In this document: one piece after another, positions 17,248 through 25,095 of the stretch | Position numbering within the stretch: position 1 is the first letter of the stretch | Layout: each line of letters begins with the position of its first letter | Assembly (NCBI RefSeq): GCF_003814875.1 | Contig: NZ_RKQF01000001.1 | Span: forward strand, 6,262,001 to 6,326,000 | Origin: Streptomyces sp. Ag109_O5-1 | Lineage (GTDB): Bacteria > Actinomycetota > Actinomycetes > Streptomycetales > Streptomycetaceae | Direction of reading: 5' to 3' | Length of the DNA stretch: 64,000 nt | Made by a program: the position numbers and the translations under genes | The notes under the pieces: model-generated | What the model was told of the DNA's origin: nothing | The model's input: the letters and a program-made list of their open reading frames with translations, nothing else | Databases searched by the model: none

Positions 17248-18759
17248 GTGAGCACCGAGAACGAGGACAACCCGGTACCCCCGGCCCCGTCCGTACCTCC
17301 CGTGCCGCCGGCGACTCCCGCCGCCTCCCCGCAGCCGGCCGCATCCGACGGGGACGCGCCGACCGCACCGATCCCACCGGCCCCCCAGGGCACCCCCGCC
17401 GCAGCCGCGGGCGACCCCTACGGTCCCCCGCCGCAGGCTCCCGCGGGCGACCCCTACGGGCCCCCGCCGCAGTCTCCGGAGGGCTCCTGGCCGCCCCCGC
17501 CCCCGGCGACCCCCTCCTACGCGGACGCCGGCGCGGGCTCAGGCACCGGCTGGGGCTCGTCGTACGACCAGGCACACCAGGCGTACCAGACGAACCAGGC
17601 GTACCAGCAGCCGCAGGGCGCGCCGCAGAAGGGCAGCGGGCGTGGCGGTCTGATCGCCGCCGTCCTGGTGGCCGCGCTGGTCGCGGGCGGCCTCGGCGGC
17701 GGCCTCGGCTACACGCTGGCCAAGAACAACGACAACACCGGCTCCACGACCGTCTCCGCGTCCACCGACGCGGGTGCCGCCCAGGTCAAGCGCGCCGCCG
17801 GCACCATCGCGGCGGTCGCCGCGAAGTCGCTGCCCAGCACGGTCACCATCGAGGCCGAGGGCACCAACGGCGAGGGCGGCACCGGCACCGGGTTCGTCTT
17901 CGACACCCAGGGCCACATCGTCACCAACAACCACGTGGTCGCGGACGCCCTCGGCGGCGGCAAGCTGACCGCGACCTTCCCGAACGGCAAGAAGTACGAC
18001 GCCGAGGTCGTCGGCCACGCACAGGGCTACGACGTCGCGGTCATCAAGCTCAAGAACCCGCCGTCGGACCTCAACCCGCTCACCCTCGGCAACTCCGACA
18101 ACGTGGCCGTCGGCGACGAGACGATCGCGATCGGTGCCCCCTTCGGCCTGTCCAACACCGTCACCACCGGCATCATCAGCGCCAAGAACCGCCCCGTCGC
18201 CTCCAGCGACGGCAGCAGCGACAGCAAGGCGTCCTACATGAGCGCCCTGCAGACCGACGCCTCCATCAACCCCGGCAACTCCGGCGGTCCGCTGCTGGAC
18301 GCCTCCGGCGCGGTGATCGGCATCAACTCCGCGATCCAGTCCGCCTCCAGCGGCGGCCTCGGCAGCACCGGGCAGTCGGGCTCGATCGGCCTGGGCTTCG
18401 CCATCCCGATCAACCAGGCCAAGTACGTGGCCCAGCAGCTGATCAAGACCGGCAAGCCGGTCTACGCGAAGATCGGTGCGTCGGTGTCCCTGGAGGACTC
18501 GTCGAACGGTGCGCAGATCACCGACTCCGGTTCGGGCGGCTCCGCCCCGGTCGAGTCGGGCGGCCCCGCGGACAAGGCCGGCCTCAAGCCCGGCGACGTC
18601 ATCACCAAGCTCGACGACTCGGTGATCGACAGCGGTCCGACCCTGATCGGCGAGATCTGGACCCACAAGCCCGGTGACAAGATCCAGATCACCTACAAGC
18701 GCGGCGGCTCCGAACACACGGTCACCCTCACCCTCGGCTCCCGCGTCGGCGACAACTGA
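17248..18759 (+). CDS. HtrA/DegP-like membrane-anchored serine protease
   Basis: This 503-residue protein has a long Pro-rich cytoplasmic N-terminus with repeated PYGPPPQAPAGD units. One membrane segment (GGLIAAVLVAALVAGG, about residues 133-155), a trypsin-like domain and a C-terminal PDZ domain follow. The triad is His in VTNNHVV, Asp in YDVAVIKL and Ser in GNSGGPLLD. It is an extracytoplasmic quality-control protease. GTG 17248 has a GGAG ribosome site. A perfect hairpin follows at 18795. Confidence 0.95.
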   Translation: MSTENEDNPVPPAPSVPPVPPATPAASPQPAASDGDAPTAPIPPAPQGTPAAAAGDPYGPPPQAPAGDPYGPPPQSPEGSWPPPPPATPSYADAGAGSGTGWGSSYDQAHQAYQTNQAYQQPQGAPQKGSGRGGLIAAVLVAALVAGGLGGGLGYTLAKNNDNTGSTTVSASTDAGAAQVKRAAGTIAAVAAKSLPSTVTIEAEGTNGEGGTGTGFVFDTQGHIVTNNHVVADALGGGKLTATFPNGKKYDAEVVGHAQGYDVAVIKLKNPPSDLNPLTLGNSDNVAVGDETIAIGAPFGLSNTVTTGIISAKNRPVASSDGSSDSKASYMSALQTDASINPGNSGGPLLDASGAVIGINSAIQSASSGGLGSTGQSGSIGLGFAIPINQAKYVAQQLIKTGKPVYAKIGASVSLEDSSNGAQITDSGSGGSAPVESGGPADKAGLKPGDVITKLDDSVIDSGPTLIGEIWTHKPGDKIQITYKRGGSEHTVTLTLGSRVGDN

Positions 18760-18794
18760 CCCGCACGCGCCCGCACGGACCGGTTACTCTGTTT

Positions 18795-18820
18795 CCCGCG
18801 TCGATCTCGATCGACGCGGG
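18795..18820 (+). terminator. 12-bp perfect hairpin touching the tRNA-Ser 5' end
   Basis: CCCGCGTCGATC (18795-18806) pairs with 18809-18820. Its last base is the first base of the tRNA. It may terminate the protease transcript or guide 5' processing of the tRNA. Confidence 0.65.
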
Positions 18821-18906
18821 GTGGGTTGCCCGAGCGGCCTAAGGGAACGGTCTTGAAAACCGTCGTGGCAGCGATGTCACCGTGGGTTCAAATCCCACAC
18901 CCACCG
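18820..18906 (+). tRNA. tRNA-Ser (anticodon TGA)
   Basis: Acceptor GGTGGGT pairs with ACCCACC, the anticodon loop CTTGAAA gives TGA, there is a long variable arm, and the T loop is GTTCAAATC. CCA is not encoded. Confidence 0.97.
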
Positions 18907-18916
18907 CATGCAGTGG

Positions 18917-18951
18917 CAGGCCCCTGACCAGGCAGTACGGTCAGGGGCCTG
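18917..18951. terminator. tRNA-Ser terminator
   Basis: CAGGCCCCTGACC (18917-18929) pairs perfectly with 18939-18951 around a 9-nt loop, 10 bp after the tRNA. Confidence 0.85.
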
Positions 18952-19012
18952 CTTCGTGTCCGCTGGATGCGGGTGACAGGAGCGGCCTTCCGGACGTCGA
19001 GGGCGATCTGTC

Positions 19013-19716
19013 CTATTGCACGGCGAAGAACGCTTGAGCTGATCGGCGACCGCTTTCGGGTTGCCGTGCGGGTTGCGCTGCGGGTCGACGTTCCAGGACG
19101 CGTCGTGGCCGACGCCGTCGAGGGTGACGCGTCGCACGGTCGGGATGACCTGCTGGAGTTGGTCCAGGGACCGGGCGAGGAACGCCGGGCTCTTGCTGCC
19201 TCCCAGAAGCAGTACCGACCGGGTGAGTGTGCCGAATGCCGGGATCGAGTCGTCCATGGACCGTACGATCGCGAAGTCATACTGGAAGGCGAGAGCCAGC
19301 TCCGCCATCGTGGCGTAGTGGCCGGAGCCCGATGCGGCTTCCTTCTTCATGATGGCCCTGATGGCCGGCGTGACCACCCGGTCCGGCATGGCCCGTATGA
19401 GCCCGAGGCCGAGCCGGGCGAGTTTCGTGCCGGTCACCAGCATGCCCGCGAGGTCGGTGGAGGGCTCGTAGAGGGCGATCTTCTCGATGCCCGGCAGCGC
19501 GAGTGCCGCCTTGAGGGTGATGCCGGCGCCGGAGCTGAGCCCGTACACGAAGCGGGCGCCGGTTGCCTGGAGGACCGCGTCGAGGTCGTGCACGTCGTCG
19601 TCGACCGTGTAGTCCGGGGTGTAGGGGTGAGGGCTCAGGCCGCGTCCGCGCCGGTCGGGGACGACGACGGTGAATGTGTCGGCGAGTGACAGGGCGAGTT
19701 CACGGCCGGTGGCCTG
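19013..19716 (-). pseudogene. Alpha/beta hydrolase, 5'-truncated and frameshifted
   Basis: The reading frame shows VVVPDRRGRGLSPHPYTPDY, then YGLSSGAGITLKAALA (nucleophile elbow, Gly-Leu-Ser-Ser-Gly) and, near the end, LDGVGHDASWN with the catalytic His. The part before the oxyanion region is missing: an in-frame TGA (19717-19719) precedes the first conserved block, next to the end of the upstream Prim-Pol gene. Near 19030 one base appears lost; restoring it would give a normal end (LKRFFAVQ, TAG at 19013). As it stands, the frame runs on through the tRNA-Ser gene. A working product is unlikely. Confidence 0.8.
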
Positions 19717-20623
19717 TCATCCGCGCGGCCGACGCGATCGTCGCGCGGGCCTCGTGTTCCGTGAGGCCGGTGTGTACCGCCGCGTCGATCAGGGGCGCCC
19801 GCAGGGCCCGGCCGATGCCGTTCTCGTAGGCGCGGCAGGCCGCCCAGAACAGGCGGGTGTTGCGCTGGCCCTCGTGGGCGGCGAGGACGAACTGGACGAG
19901 GCCCTGGCCGCGGTTGCCGACCGAGGGGTGGGTCGCGGGGTGCGGCGCCCGCGGGGGCGGCAGGAGGAGGCGGAGCAGGGAGGGCGGGCAGGGGGCGGGG
20001 ACCAGGTGCTCGGTGCCGGGCGCGGTGGCGTACACGCCGTGGTCGGTGCGGGAGCCGGGGCCGACCAGGTAGCCGCCGGCGCCCCGGATGTCGATGCCGG
20101 GGGCCAGACGGCTCGCCGAGTTGGGGATCACGGCGTCCGGCGGCCCGGTCAGCCAGATGTGGCGGCCGCCGCTCGGTGTGAGCACGACGACCGTCGGCGG
20201 GATGGTGAACAGGTGCCGCAGCGCCAGTTCGCGCAGGGCGGAGGTGGAGTCCGTACCGGACTTCACGTCCAGGTCGATGCCGATGAGGCGGTGCGGGGGC
20301 AGCCCGCAGGCGATGCCGTAGCCGGTCGCCCAGGGGGCCGCGGTGAACAGCTCGCGGATGCGGGCCGGGTCGGCGGTGGCGTCGTACACCCCGTGGCCGG
20401 GGCGGCCGCACTCCCCGCGGCAGGGCGGAGCCGCTGGTTCCGGGGCGTCGTGGTGCGAGGAGCGGTTCGAGGGCTGGTTCGGGGTGTGGTCCGAGGAGCG
20501 GTGCGGGGAGCGCAGGGCCGGGAGCTTGGTCCGGGAGAGGGGGATGACGGCCAGGCCGCGCTCGGCGGCTGACAGTGCGTGTGCGAGGGCCAGCGTCGTG
20601 GCCTGCCGATCGGTGGTGGCCAT
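19700..20623 (-). CDS. Prim-Pol domain (bifunctional DNA primase/polymerase) protein
   Basis: This 307-residue protein begins MATTDRQATTLALAHALSAA. It has the archaeo-eukaryotic primase N-terminal fold: ERGLAVIPLSRTKLPAL, a Cys/His cluster in CRGECGRPGHGVYDA, the catalytic acids in IGIDLDVKSGTD and the basic block TPSGGRHIWLTGP. Such proteins are often linked to mobile replicons, but chromosomal copies are common in Streptomyces. Its 3' end overlaps the hydrolase remnant by 17 bp, suggesting a deletion joined the two. The frame is open up to 20764, but no ribosome site is seen there. Confidence 0.82.
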   Translation of the reverse strand: MATTDRQATTLALAHALSAAERGLAVIPLSRTKLPALRSPHRSSDHTPNQPSNRSSHHDAPEPAAPPCRGECGRPGHGVYDATADPARIRELFTAAPWATGYGIACGLPPHRLIGIDLDVKSGTDSTSALRELALRHLFTIPPTVVVLTPSGGRHIWLTGPPDAVIPNSASRLAPGIDIRGAGGYLVGPGSRTDHGVYATAPGTEHLVPAPCPPSLLRLLLPPPRAPHPATHPSVGNRGQGLVQFVLAAHEGQRNTRLFWAACRAYENGIGRALRAPLIDAAVHTGLTEHEARATIASAARMTGHRP

Positions 20624-20983
20624 GGCTCTATGTTCGTACTCACGTTCGAAAAAAGGAAGAGGGGCCCGCCGTGACACGCCGAGGGTGGCGGCTTGGTCGG
20701 ATGCCGCCGCCGGAACGGTTCTCCCTTTGGGGCGCCTGGCGGGATGGATGTCCGGAGTAGTCATGACTTAGGTGGAAGTCGATCAAAGATGGCGAAAGGG
20801 GTTTATCGACTTGTCATCACGCTTGAGGGCGAATCATGCCTTCCGGTCTGGTTCGCCGGGGATTCGGTGGGCAATTCTGATCTCGCGACGTCGATGACAA
20901 CCACCGAGGCGGTCGGCCAACTGCCTTGGAAAAAGCCTTACTTGATGTACTTCCGGCACAGCCGGGCTCTGAGAGGAATCAAC

Positions 20984-21301
20984 ATGGCAAGCATCCGTAC
21001 CGCCCGCGTTCTCGCCGCCGTCTCGGCGCTTCCGCTCGCAGCCGCTCTCTTCACCGGTGTCGCGGCCGCGGACAACGGTGCGATCGCGGACAACGGATCG
21101 AGCGCCAACGCAGGCGTGGCGGGCATCATCGGCAGCGGGGTCGGCCACGACAACAACGGCAACTCCTCGACCACGCAGCAGAACGCGGTGGGCCACGGTG
21201 CCACGAACCAGAGCAACACCGCGCAGGTCAAGGGCTCCGCGTGGACTGCCGTCCAGCAGGGCAACGACAACGTCGCCATCCACTTCGCCCGGCTGTGGTA
21301 A
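20984..21301 (+). CDS. Small secreted Asn/Gly/Ser-rich protein
   Basis: This 105-residue protein has a standard signal peptide (ending GVAAADNGAIADNG). The mature part is about 75 residues, rich in Asn, Gly, Ser and Gln, without Cys, and ends in NVAIHFARLW. It resembles the many small cell-surface proteins of Streptomyces but lacks chaplin or rodlin signatures. The ribosome site GAGAGGAATC is good. Confidence 0.8.
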   Translation: MASIRTARVLAAVSALPLAAALFTGVAAADNGAIADNGSSANAGVAGIIGSGVGHDNNGNSSTTQQNAVGHGATNQSNTAQVKGSAWTAVQQGNDNVAIHFARLW

Positions 21302-21477
21302 GCCCCGCCTGAACCCTCGTGGGGGGTGGTCTGTGGGGACAGCGCGTCAGCGCGGCGGTGCTTCGGCACCGCCGCGCAGGCGTTTTCCGGCCCGCCGTGC
21401 AGACGTTCTCGGACCGCCGTGCCGTCCGGTCCGCCCCCGGCGCGCGCCGCCCTGTTCGACCTTGACAGTGGGCCAGA

Positions 21478-21494
21478 TCTGACGGACAGTCAGA
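21478..21494 (+). promoter_or_regulatory. Inverted repeat over the acyl-CoA operon start
   Basis: TCTGAC and GTCAGA flank a 5-nt spacer, 5 bp before the ATG. TTGACA lies at 21462-21467, and there is no ribosome site. This suggests a leaderless promoter covered by an operator. Confidence 0.5.
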
Positions 21495-21498
21495 AACC

Positions 21499-22671
21499 AT
21501 GCATCTGGCCCCCACCGAACGCCAGCAGCGGCTGCGCGCCGAACTCCGCGCCTATTTCCGGACCTTGATCCCGTCCCCCGCCCCCGAGGCGCCCGAGGAA
21601 CGCCGTGCCCTGCTGCGCCGTATCGGCGCGGACGGCCTGCTCGGTCTCGGCTGGCCCGTCGAGTACGGCGGTCAAGGGCGGGGCGCCGACGAGCAGTTCG
21701 TGTTCTTCGACGAGGCGTACCGGGCGGGCGCCCCCGTCTCGATGGTCACGCTCAACACGGTCGGGCCCACGCTGATGAAGTACGGCAGCGACGAGCAGAA
21801 GTCCCGCTTCCTGCCCGGCATCCTCCGCGGGGACCTGGTCTTCGCCATCGGCTACAGCGAGCCCTCCGCCGGCACCGACCTGGCCTCGCTGCGCACCCGG
21901 GCGGTGCGGGACGGCGACGGCTGGCGGATCGACGGGCAGAAGATCTTCACCTCGGGCGCCCAGCACGCCGACTGGATCTGGCTGGCCTGCCGCACCGACC
22001 CCGAGGCGCCCAAGCACCGCGGCATCTCGATCCTCCTGGTCCCGACCGACGCCCCCGGGTTCTCCTGGACGCCGATCGAGACGGTGGGCGGCCAGATCAC
22101 CACGGCGACCTACTACGACGGCGTCCACGTCCCCGCCGGCAACCTGGTCGGTACCGAGCACGACGGCTGGTCGCTCATCACCAACCAGCTCAACCACGAG
22201 CGGGTCGCCCTCGCCGCGACCGGCATGCAGGCCGAGGACTTCTACGAGGCCGCGCTCACCGCCGCCCGCACCCCCGATCCGGTGACGGAGCGGCGCCGTA
22301 TTGACGAGTCGTGGATTCGATTTCGGCTGGCCGAAGCACATGCCCGGCTGGCGGCAAACCGCCTGCTCAGCTGGCGTTTGGCGGGGGACGTGGGGGCGGG
22401 CCGAGTGGCCCCCGCGGAGGCCAGCGGGGTGAAGTTCGCGGGAACGGAATCGGCAGTCGCGACGTATCGCATGTGTCAGGAAATCGTCGGTGAGACGGCA
22501 TTGGTCCGGTCCGGGTCGCCGGGGGTGTTCGGGGACGGCGAGCTGGAGCGGCTCAACAGGGCGGCGCAGATCAACACGTTCGGGGGCGGGGTGAGCGAGG
22601 TGCAGCGCGAGATCGTCGCGACGATGCGGCTCGGGATGAGGAGGGGTGGGCGTGACCGGGGGGAGCGATGA
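21499..22671 (+). CDS. Acyl-CoA dehydrogenase, ChsE2 (FadE29)-like subunit
   Basis: This 390-residue acyl-CoA dehydrogenase has the FAD/substrate block IGYSEPSAGTDLASLRTRA and the C-terminal block NTFGGGVSEVQREIVA. It heads a five-gene operon with overlapping or abutting genes. In M. tuberculosis ChsE1-ChsE2 form a heterotetramer that oxidises a three-carbon steroid side-chain CoA ester; one subunit there is about 387 residues and the other about 339, as here. The substrate is inferred from gene order, not shown. Confidence 0.85.
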   Translation: MHLAPTERQQRLRAELRAYFRTLIPSPAPEAPEERRALLRRIGADGLLGLGWPVEYGGQGRGADEQFVFFDEAYRAGAPVSMVTLNTVGPTLMKYGSDEQKSRFLPGILRGDLVFAIGYSEPSAGTDLASLRTRAVRDGDGWRIDGQKIFTSGAQHADWIWLACRTDPEAPKHRGISILLVPTDAPGFSWTPIETVGGQITTATYYDGVHVPAGNLVGTEHDGWSLITNQLNHERVALAATGMQAEDFYEAALTAARTPDPVTERRRIDESWIRFRLAEAHARLAANRLLSWRLAGDVGAGRVAPAEASGVKFAGTESAVATYRMCQEIVGETALVRSGSPGVFGDGELERLNRAAQINTFGGGVSEVQREIVATMRLGMRRGGRDRGER

Positions 22672-23572
22672 GTTCGGAGTACGGCTCAGGGTGTACGAGG
22701 GGCAGCCGGCCGCCGTCTCGGGTGTGGGCAAGGACCCGGTCAACCTGCCCATGATCCGGCACTGGTGTGAGGCCATGGGCGACACGAACCCGGCGTACGA
22801 GGGGCCGGACGCGATCGCCCCGCCCACCATGCTCCAGGCATGGACGATGGGCGGCCTGTCGGGCCACGTGGGGCGCACGGGCGCGTACGACGAACTGCTC
22901 ACCCTTCTCGAAGAGGCGGGCTGCACCTCGATCGTCGCCACCGACTGCGAGCAGGAGTACCTGAGGCCCCTGCGGCCGGGCGACCGGGTCACCTTCGACA
23001 CGGCGATCGAGTCGGTGTCGGAGCAGAAGACCACCAAGCTGGGCAGCGGCTACTTCATCACGACCCGCACGGACGTCCGCGTCGGGGACGACCTCGTCGG
23101 CACCCACCGCTTCCGCGTCCTCAAGTACGCGCCGAGCCGGCGGCCGCCCGCCGGACGGGCCCGGCGCCCCCGCCCGGTGGTCAACCGGGACAACGCCGGC
23201 TTCTGGGAGGGCGTGGCCGAGGGCCGTCTCCTCATCCAGCGCTGCGCCGTCTGCGGCACCCTGCGCCACCCCTGGCTGCCCGGCTGCAACGCCTGTGGCT
23301 CCCTCGACTGGGACACCGTCGAGGCGTCCGGCGAGGGCACGGTCTATTCGTACGTCGTGATGCACCACCCGCCCTTCCCGGCCTTCGAGCCTCCTTACGC
23401 CGTGGGCCTGATCGAACTCGCCGAGGGCGTGCGGATGGTGAGCAACGTGTTCGGAGTGCCGTACGACAAGGTGCGGATCGGGCTGCCGGTCCGGGTGGAG
23501 TTCCGGCGGTACGACGATGACGCCGGGGAACTGGTCCTGCCCCTCTTCCGGGTGGTCGAGGGTGAGGCCTGA
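22652..23572 (+). CDS. ChsH2-like MaoC hotdog plus DUF35 fusion
   Basis: This 306-residue protein has an N-terminal hotdog hydratase half (PVNLPMIRHWCEAMGDTNPA, then IAPPTMLQAWTMGG) and a C-terminal DUF35 half. DUF35 has a zinc ribbon (QRCAVCGTLRHP and GCNACGS) and an OB fold. The M. tuberculosis igr protein ChsH2 has the same fusion: its first half hydrates with ChsH1, and its DUF35 half binds the Ltp2 aldolase. It overlaps the previous gene by 20 bp. GTG 22652 has GGAGGGG upstream. Confidence 0.86.
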   Translation: MTGGSDEFGVRLRVYEGQPAAVSGVGKDPVNLPMIRHWCEAMGDTNPAYEGPDAIAPPTMLQAWTMGGLSGHVGRTGAYDELLTLLEEAGCTSIVATDCEQEYLRPLRPGDRVTFDTAIESVSEQKTTKLGSGYFITTRTDVRVGDDLVGTHRFRVLKYAPSRRPPAGRARRPRPVVNRDNAGFWEGVAEGRLLIQRCAVCGTLRHPWLPGCNACGSLDWDTVEASGEGTVYSYVVMHHPPFPAFEPPYAVGLIELAEGVRMVSNVFGVPYDKVRIGLPVRVEFRRYDDDAGELVLPLFRVVEGEA

Positions 23573-23573
23573 C

Positions 23574-24602
23574 ATGGACTTCACGCCCACCGAGGCACAG
23601 ACCGAGGCCCGTGACCTGGCCGCTCGGATCTTCGGCGACCTCGCCACCCACGAGCGCCTCGGCGCGGCCGGCACCGGCAGTGACCCGGAGCTGTGGAAGG
23701 CCCTCACCGAGGCCGGGCTGGTGGCCGCCGTGGAGGAACTGGGCCTGTTGGGGCTGGTGCTGCTCCTGGAGGAACAGGGGCGCACCACGGCCCAGGTGCC
23801 GTACGCGGCGAGCTGTGTGTACGGGCAGCTGGCGATCGCCGCGCACGGCACGAGCGCACAGCGGGAGCGGCTGCTGCCGGGGATCGGGGCCGGGTCGGTG
23901 GTGGTGACCGGCGCCTTTCCGGCCCAGGCGGCCGTACGACCCTCCGCGTCCGGGAGGCTGAGCGGTGCCGTCCCCGTCGTCCCGTGGCTGCGCGAGGCCA
24001 CGCACGTCCTGGTCGCCGACGCGGAACGGCGGCTGTGGCTGGTGCCGGTCGGTGCGGAGACCGGTGTGGAGGAGGTCGAGCTGACCGCGCCCTGGTCGGC
24101 GGGCCGGCTCACGCTCCACGCGGCTCCGGCCGAACGCCTCGGCTCGGATCCGGCGGCCTACGCCGACATGCTGGCCACCGCCCGCACCGCCTTCGCCGGG
24201 CTCCAGGCCGGGGTCTGCGAGGGCTCCCTCGCCCGGGCCGTCGCGCACACCAACACCCGCGAGCAGTTCGGGCGCCCGCTCGCCACCCGGCAGGCCGTGC
24301 AACTTCGGGCCGCCGACGCCCATATGGACACCGAGGCGATACGGGTGACGGCGTACGAGGCGGCCTGGCGGCGGGACGCGGGGCTGCCCTACGTCACGCA
24401 TGCGCTGACCGCCGCCTGGTGGGCGTCCGAGGCGGGGCAGCGGGTCGTGCACACGGGCCAGCATCTGCACGGCGGCACGGGGGCCGACGTCGGCCATCCG
24501 GCGCACCGGCACTTCCTGTGGGGGCGCCAGCTGGACGCGTATCTGGGCAGTGGGGGCGAAGTGCTCCAGGAACTGGGGGAGTTGATCGCGAGTGGGGACT
24601 GA
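23574..24602 (+). CDS. Acyl-CoA dehydrogenase, ChsE1 (FadE28)-like subunit
   Basis: This 342-residue acyl-CoA dehydrogenase lacks the usual E-P-x-A-G-S-D block (GAFPAQAAVRPS takes its place) but keeps REQFGRPLATRQAVQ and the C-terminal GGTGADVGHPAHRHFLWGR. This matches the shorter partner of heterotetrameric steroid-type dehydrogenases. The ATG follows the previous stop by 1 bp. Its partner is most likely the product of the first gene of the operon. Confidence 0.85.
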   Translation: MDFTPTEAQTEARDLAARIFGDLATHERLGAAGTGSDPELWKALTEAGLVAAVEELGLLGLVLLLEEQGRTTAQVPYAASCVYGQLAIAAHGTSAQRERLLPGIGAGSVVVTGAFPAQAAVRPSASGRLSGAVPVVPWLREATHVLVADAERRLWLVPVGAETGVEEVELTAPWSAGRLTLHAAPAERLGSDPAAYADMLATARTAFAGLQAGVCEGSLARAVAHTNTREQFGRPLATRQAVQLRAADAHMDTEAIRVTAYEAAWRRDAGLPYVTHALTAAWWASEAGQRVVHTGQHLHGGTGADVGHPAHRHFLWGRQLDAYLGSGGEVLQELGELIASGD

Positions 24603-25095
24603 GACGACGAGGTTGGCCGCGGGGACGGACCTGCCGCCCCTGGAGATCCCGATCACGCGGACGCTGATCGTGGCCGGGGCGATCGCGTCCCGGGACTACC
24701 AGGACGTGCACCACGACGTCGAACTGGCCCGGCAGAAGGGCTCGCCGGACGTCTTCATGAACATCCTGACGACGAACGGCCTGGTCGGCAGATACATCAC
24801 GGACTGCTTCGGCCCGGGGGCGGTGCTCCGCAAGGTGGCCATCCGGCTCGGGGCGCCCAACTACCCCGGGGACACCATGGTGCTGACCGGCCGGATCGAG
24901 GAGCTGGACGAGGAGACGGGGACGGCGACGGTCCGGGTGATCGGTGACAACGCCATCGGCAGGCATGTGTCCGGCAGCGTGACCGTCACCTTCACCGAAG
25001 CCGTGGTGACCGTCACCCTCACCGACGAGACCGACGAGACCGACGAGACCGACGAGACCGACGAGACCGACGAGACCGACGAGGGGGCCTCATGA
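24592..25095 (+). CDS. ChsH1-like MaoC hydratase with Thr-Asp-Glu repeat tail
   Basis: This 167-residue single hotdog protein has the hydratase residues in SRDYQDVHHDVELA (His at the usual site) and FMNILTTNGLVGRYITD. The M. tuberculosis ChsH1 is about 129 residues. The excess is a C-terminal tail of Asp-Glu-Thr units encoded by a perfect 9-bp tandem repeat (25024-25083). It overlaps the genes on both sides by 11 and 4 bp. It probably pairs with the N-terminal half of the ChsH2-like protein. Confidence 0.86.
   Translation: MGTETTRLAAGTDLPPLEIPITRTLIVAGAIASRDYQDVHHDVELARQKGSPDVFMNILTTNGLVGRYITDCFGPGAVLRKVAIRLGAPNYPGDTMVLTGRIEELDEETGTATVRVIGDNAIGRHVSGSVTVTFTEAVVTVTLTDETDETDETDETDETDETDEGAS
25024..25083 (+). 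repeat. Perfect 9-bp tandem repeat in coding sequence
   Basis: GACGAGACC occurs six times without mismatch, plus GACGAG. The unit is in frame (Asp-Glu-Thr), so copy-number change would alter tail length and charge without a frameshift. Confidence 0.97.

Noticed and set aside
18877..19012. Frame of the hydrolase continuing through tRNA-Ser
   Set aside because: It is a product of the frameshift near 19030; the added sequence has no homology and crosses the tRNA gene.
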